Shown here: positions 58,313 through 64,000 of the stretch, piece after piece
Layout: each line of letters starts with the position of its first letter
Position numbering within the stretch: the first letter of the stretch is position 1
Assembly: GCF_009870125.1 (NCBI RefSeq)
Contig: NC_046681.1
Span: 17,807,001-17,871,000, forward strand
Direction of reading: 5' to 3'
DNA: 64,000 nucleotides
Source: Drosophila pseudoobscura
Taxonomy: Eukaryota > Arthropoda > Insecta > Diptera > Drosophilidae
Position numbers and translations under genes: made by a program
Notes under the pieces: model-generated
What the model was told of the DNA's origin: nothing
Database searches by the model: none
Seen by the model: only the letters and a program-made list of their open reading frames with translations

Positions 58313-60695
58313 TTCAAGCAAAATGAGGCAATAAAGATTTATCTTGTACGGACGGCCGCCAAAGCCAATGCAGCAGATTTGTCAAGGATTTGCGGCTGGA
58401 AGTTTATTTCGTTGGCTTTTGCTTTGCTCTACTTTTTGGTGTCCTCTGAAGGAATAAAGCAAACAGTAGAGACTTTACACATTGATTTCTTTTTTTGTGT
58501 GCGCTGTAAATGTAATCGATGATATCCCATTCAACGTGCATACATTTTAATTAAAGAAATAATGAAACACACTCTGAGTTTGTGTGCCCAAGGAAGTTGC
58601 ACAGAATCCAAGCACTTTAAGAGAAATATTTCCGAGGGAATACGCTTGGGAGTTCAGAAGTTTAAGGTTCGCTTCCAGTCGTAGGCTTGAGGGTGAATGT
58701 AGGCACATACATACATATGTGTGTATATTCTTCTAAATGCTGCTTGTATCTAAATGCACCTACATATGTATGCTTGTATTTCAATTTATGTGTTGCGCCC
58801 TGGTCCGTTTTAGCATTATGAAAGTTTTCTGGAAAAGTTGGCCAAGCTTCGCACAAATATGACAGGGCCGGCAGAGCTGTGAGTTGACTGCTTATGACAT
58901 CACTTAGGAAGAACTTCAAAACTCCGGTTACATTGGCAATTTCAGTTTCCAGTTGTAAAGTTTTCTTGCCCGGCTTTTAAGGCATGGACCAATACGGCTA
59001 GTAAATATTTGCCTCTCACGGAGGAAGCACGAATTTAGTCTCCCAGCGATGTGCGACAGAGGCCACAGATCTCATGCCCATCATAAGCCTGAAAGCCAAA
59101 AGCTCAACCAAATTTGCATCCATAAAAGTACAGCCACATCAAATACCAATATGGGATTTATCGGCTAAGTATTTGCAGGTCAGAGGCAGGCAATTTCATT
59201 GTTTCCCTTGAAATATGTCCTTCCTATTTTTGTCTGAAGGACCAACGAACATGTTTACGTTTATTTATAGTAGGGGGTACAAAAAGCGGGGCACGTGAAA
59301 CCAAACAATAATCTCTTGTGTAATAATATGCAGGTATGGAATAAACTATTGAAGATATTTTGCTGTGTGGCAGGCGGGTAGCATCATAAATCAAAATACC
59401 ATAGTCCAGTCTTTCGGCATGGCCATAGCTAAGGAAATAGTTTTTGTTTTGACTCAGAAAGCCTCGTTTTGTTTTGCTTATTCGATAAGAGAAGCCCAAA
59501 TTCTGTGAGGCTCAAAACAAACAGACTGAACCACAAACGCGTTAAGAATTATTGATGCCTCATTGCCTATTTGACACATTATCTAAATGTTCCTAGGGTA
59601 GTCGTACTGTGGCCCCCTGGTCTGGGCCTCAGCACAAACTACAGCAAACCCCAGAGACTGACAATAAGTGAAGTTATTTGGTATGTCAGGCGAGTGGCTG
59701 ACGCACAGGACGGTTTTTGACTCTTGTTTTGCTGTTGCTATGCTCGGAGATTCCTTAAAGATTTCCCAACTATTAATACGCGTTTCACGTCTGGTAAAAC
59801 AATAATACTTGGGCTTGGGCTTGGGCTTGGGCTGACTTTAGTTTGGATTCGTGTGCAAATGTACTTGGCGAATTCCATACAAATGGAATATGTATCCTTT
59901 TATCCCCTCTTCTATCTAACTGTCTTCTAAATCAGTTGCTTAAAGTACGAAATCGATGGGTGAAGATACTTTAATTCATGTCATCGATCCTTGGAATGCC
60001 TCACATTTACAGACGAGCCTAATTATACGAATAACCAATTTTATTTGCATAGTTTATTATCATACAAGTTATATGCCTTTGGGGCATTCATTTAATCAGT
60101 AGTGCATTTTCTGAAATCTTTTCCCTGGTAAATTCATAATTTGAAAGGCAATACAAGAAAATCTGCATACAAAGTTAGCTGATTGAGGCTTAGGAAATCA
60201 ATTTCCATTAGACCTGTAGATTAACTCTGGTTGAGTATTCCTTGAGGATTTGGTCGTTAAATGATAGTTTGCACCATTGAGGAGCTAAACGTGGCATGGA
60301 GTGTGAAGCATCAAGGGAGACATTAAACCACAGCTTAGCCAAAAAGAAAAAAGGCCAGCAGACTACATCGTTCTTGTTGGTTTTTTGTTTGCGGTATAAA
60401 TGGTTCATTGTAATACAAGTAAGCAGCTTACAATGCCTCGAACTCCGTCCGCTTGGTTTAATTCTTATCGCCTCCGTACAGTCTAGCGATTACGTAATTG
60501 TCACGGAATACAACTGGGTAAACTGTGTCAAAATAACCCTTTTCAGGGAAGGTATAGACAGTTCTTTCGGAAAAAATACCATTCGAAAATGTGCGCAACA
60601 TATGTACGTGTGGGAAATTCTCGTACATAAGTACATATAGATGTACGTACATATATGCGGTATTTTCTACATACCCGTACTATATATATATGCCA
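58313..60695. other. Non-coding stretch, no gene recognised
   Basis: Contains a small TTGGGC tandem repeat (59809-59833) and TACATACATATG microsatellite near 58700. No convincing coding frame. Confidence 0.5.
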
Positions 60696-60698
60696 ATT

Positions 60699-62755
60699 TC
60701 TGATTTGTATTTTATAATTATTATTCTTGATTTTGTATTGAATAATTATTATTTTTTACTTTTATTGAATAATTCTTATTATAATTGTTATTCTTGATTT
60801 TTATTGAATAATTGTTATTATAATTGTTATTCTTGATTTTTATTGAATAATCGTTATTATAATTGTTATTCTTGATTTTTATTGAATAATTGTTATTATA
60901 ATTGTTATTCTTGATTTTTATTGAATAATCGTTATTATAATTGTTACTCTTGATTTTTATTGAATAATTGTTATTATAATTGTTATTCTTGATTTTTATT
61001 GAATAATCGTTATTATAATTGTTATTCTTGATTTTTATTGAATAATCGTTATTATAATTGTTATTCTTGATTTTTATTGAATAATCGTTATTATAATTGT
61101 TATTCTTGATTTTTTGAATAATCGTTATTATAATTGTTATTCTTGATTTTTTTGAATAATCGTTATTATAATTGTTATTCTTGATTTTTATTGAATAATC
61201 GTTATTATAATTGTTATTCTTGATTTTTATTGAATAATCGTTATTATAATTGTTATTCTTGATTTTTTTGAATAATCGTTATTATAATTGTTATTCTTGA
61301 TTTTTATTGAATAATCGTTATTATAATTGTTATTCTTGATTTTTTTGAATAATTGTTATTATAATTGTTATTCTTGATTTTTTTGAATAATCGTTATTAT
61401 AATTGTTATTCTTGATTTTTTTGAATAATCGTTATTATAATTGTTATTCTTGATTTTTATTGAATAATCGTTATTATAATTGTTATTCTTGATTTTTATT
61501 GAATAATCGTTATTATAATTGTTATTCTTGATTTTTTTGAATAATCGTTATTATAATTGTTATTCTTGATTTTTTTGAATAATCGTTATTATAATTGTTA
61601 TTCTTGATTTTTATTGAATAATCGTTATTATAATTGTTACTCTTGATTTTTATTGAATAATTGTTATTATAATTGTTATTCTTGATTTTTATTGAATAAT
61701 CGTTATTATAATTGTTATTCTTGATTTTTATTGAATAATCGTTATTATAATTGTTATTCTTGATTTTTATTGAATAATCGTTATTATAATTGTTATTCTT
61801 GATTTTTTTGAATAATCGTTATTATAATTGTTATTCTTGATTTTTATTGAATAATTGTTATTCTTGATTTTTTTGAATAATCGTTATTATAATTGTTATT
61901 CTTGATTTTTATTGAATAATAGTTATTATAATTGTTATTCTTGATTTTTTTGAATAATCGTTATTATAATTGTTATTCTTGATTTTTATTGAATAATCGT
62001 TATTATAATAGTTATTCTTCATTTTTATTGAATAATCGTTATTATAATTGTTATTCTTGATTTTTATTGAATAATTGTTATTATAATTGTTATTCTTGAT
62101 TTTTATTGAATAATCGTTATTATAATTGTTATTCTTGATTTTTATTGAATAATCGTTATTATAATTGTTATTCTTGATTTTTTTGAATAATCGTTATTAT
62201 AATTGTTATTCTTGATTTTTATTGAATAATTGTTATTCTTGATTTTTTTGAATAATCGTTATTATAATTGTTATTCTTGATTTTTATTGAATAATCGTTA
62301 TTATAATTGTTATTCTTGATTTTTTTGAATAATCGTTATTATAATTGTTATTCTTGATTTTTATTGAATAATCGTTATTATAATTGTTATTCTTGATTTT
62401 TATTGAATAACTATTATTATAATTGTTATTCTTGATTTTTATTGAATAACTATTATTATAATTGTTATTCTTGATTTTTATCGAATAACTATTATTATAA
62501 TTGTTATTCTTGATTTTTATTGAATAACTATTATTATAATTGTTATTCTTGATTTTTATTGAATAACTATTATTATAATTGTTATTCTTGATTTTTATCG
62601 AATAACTATTATTATAATTGTTATTCTTGATTTTTATTGAATAACTATTATTATAATTGTTATTCTTGATTTTTATTGTAAAATTGTTATTCTTGATTTT
62701 TATTGTATAATTGTTATTCTTGATTTTTATTAAATAATTATTATTTTTGGATCAA
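60699..62755 (+). repeat. 39-bp AT-rich minisatellite array, about 50 copies
   Basis: The basic unit is TTATTCTTGATTTTTATTG + AATAATCGTTATTATAATTG (39 bp, 33 of 39 A/T, twice as many T as A on this strand). Shorter units with TTTTTTG in place of TTTTTATTG are interspersed. From about 62400 to 62660 the unit changes to AATAACTATTATTATAATTG for about seven copies, and the last copies before 62755 are shortened and degenerate. Flanked on the right by an INE-1-like fragment. Confidence 0.95.
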
Positions 62756-62815
62756 AACATTTATTATATAATTATTATTTTTCCTCTACGATTCTGGGTT
62801 TTCTGTTATCTCCTA

Positions 62816-63127
62816 TTTCTAAAGGCTTGGATTCCACAGATTTTCGCCCTTTGTGTGGGCGGGCGAAGTTTTGAAATATACTTGTAACAGTGACATATCA
62901 CAGAAGTTCGGATATAAAATGTCGTTGCTCTAGCTCTTATAGTTTTTGAGAACTAGGCGCTGTTAGGGACGGACAGAAAGACAGGGCTCAATCGACTCGG
63001 CTATTGATGCTGATCAGGAATATATATACTTCATGGGGTCGAGAACGCTTCCTTCTGTACGTTACACACATCCATTTTCACCACAAATCTAATATACCCC
63101 TATACTCATTTTGATTATCGGGTATAA
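62816..63127 (-). repeat. INE-1/DINE-1-like repeat copy
   Basis: Inverse of the copies at 7736-8580: GATTCCACAGATTTTCG, TTTGTGTGGGCGGGC, GACTCGGCTATTGATGCTG, ATCAGGAATATATATACTTC, AACGCTTCCTTCTGTACG and a terminal CGGGTATAAA at 63119-63128. Confidence 0.6.
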
Positions 63128-64000
63128 AAATTGTAATGCTTATAAAAATTAGACAATTGATCTGTTTACCGGATTAAATTATGTTTCTTTTGAAAATCGC
63201 GATGGAAAACCTCTTTTAAAACAGCAGTTAACTGAAAAGCTACTGCTGTGCCAGCACTTAAGTCCGGCACTGTACATGAGATTTAAAAGAATTTACTTGG
63301 TGAAATATATCCGACACTCCCTGACATTAAGACTCCTGGAAACAGGTAGTTTTCGACTAGCGGGGACCCACTGCCACTGTAAAATTAGTGCTATTATTTA
63401 GTAAGTACTTTCCCAGATAGCAGGTACTGGGGCTTTCACTTCTTTCGCCAAAGATGGTTCCCCGTTTTTGTTTTGTTGTTATTTGCATTTGCCAGAGAGG
63501 TTCTACTTTGTTGCCACCTTTTTGTAGCCGTTTTGCGCGCTTTATCTGCTGGGCTATTATTTTTGATAAATGGCTCGGATGACTTAGTTTTTGGTCAGTG
63601 CTGTCAGCAGTTTAGCTCATCCCACAACATCGATGTATGGAGTATGTGTATGTTTTATGATACCCGATACGCCGTGTTGTTTTATTTTCAATATTTTTTT
63701 GTTTTTAAATATTTGTATGTGTGCTTTTATACTTGCAAGATTCGCACAAACAAAAAAGAGGAATGAATGAGAAAAATTACTTTAACAAAATGTACGACGT
63801 CTGGAAGAAACGTTAGGAAATACACGCTTTCACATAATTCACTCATATGAATCCAAAAAAGAAGAGAAACAACCAAATAAAATGAAATTATGCGGGTGGA
63901 AAACCATAAATTGACTTTTGGATCAACGCAGAAAAAAACAAAATAAAACTTTTCGGGTGCCTTTATGCGTGGATGTGTTTGTAAGTTTTACGGTATGGCC
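63128..64000. other. Non-coding end of the window
   Basis: No gene recognised. The 97-codon frame at 63473-63766 is rich in Phe, Leu and Cys with no family match and is not called. Confidence 0.5.

Noticed and set aside
60699-62755. CRISPR-like regular repeat spacing
   Set aside because: The units are contiguous tandem copies with no unique spacers, in a eukaryotic genome; it is a minisatellite.
63473-63766. 97-codon frame near the window end
   Set aside because: Phe/Leu/Cys-rich translation typical of T-rich DNA; no supporting context.

Overview
This is a Drosophila euchromatic window. The genes have short GT-AG introns, and their encoded proteins match fly orthologues closely. From memory of the fly map, the recognisable genes (CG5390, RpS27A, Ip259, a prolyl endopeptidase, RpL7, Sur) belong to Muller element B, cytological region 31A-E of D. 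melanogaster 2L. The species cannot be fixed from the sequence. It is not obviously D. melanogaster, because repeats and protein details differ from what I remember.

Left part (1-31.5 kb): a mitochondrial translation activator of the TACO1/YebC family (+); oligosaccharyltransferase subunit Ost1/ribophorin I (+); a CLIP-domain serine protease homologue orthologous to CG5390 (-); a repeat-rich stretch of LINE remnants and small inverted-repeat elements (13-16.4 kb); the ubiquitin-RpS27A fusion gene (-) with the ribosome-biogenesis gene Ip259/NSA2 apparently inside its 5' UTR intron; a prolyl endopeptidase (+, 8 exons); and a long coiled-coil protein of the CCDC40 type (+, 6 exons).

Middle (31.9-34.9 kb): a nearly palindromic fold-back element of about 2.9 kb. 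Its arms carry a spliced, gene-like open frame and roughly 100-bp tandem repeats. It lies between two gene blocks that I believe are apart in D. melanogaster, so it may mark a rearrangement junction.

Right part (35.9-54.3 kb): an MCRIP/FAM195-like gene (+), a possible small gene (-), RpL7 (-) and an RPA-interacting protein (+) sharing a divergent promoter, and the large ABCC-type transporter Sur (+, 22 coding exons, about 2223 aa). An intronless fumarase paralogue (probably Fum4) is nested in a Sur intron on the same strand.

Far right (54.3-64 kb): largely non-coding by my reading. It holds a 2-kb AT-rich array of a 39-bp repeat, INE-1-like fragments and a few unproven small ORFs. Several housekeeping genes show promoter words typical of fly constitutive promoters: DRE (TATCGATA), Ohler motif 1, Ohler motif 6, and 5' TOP starts for the two ribosomal protein genes. 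Exon boundaries were derived by eye from reading frame, splice consensus and protein family alignment from memory.
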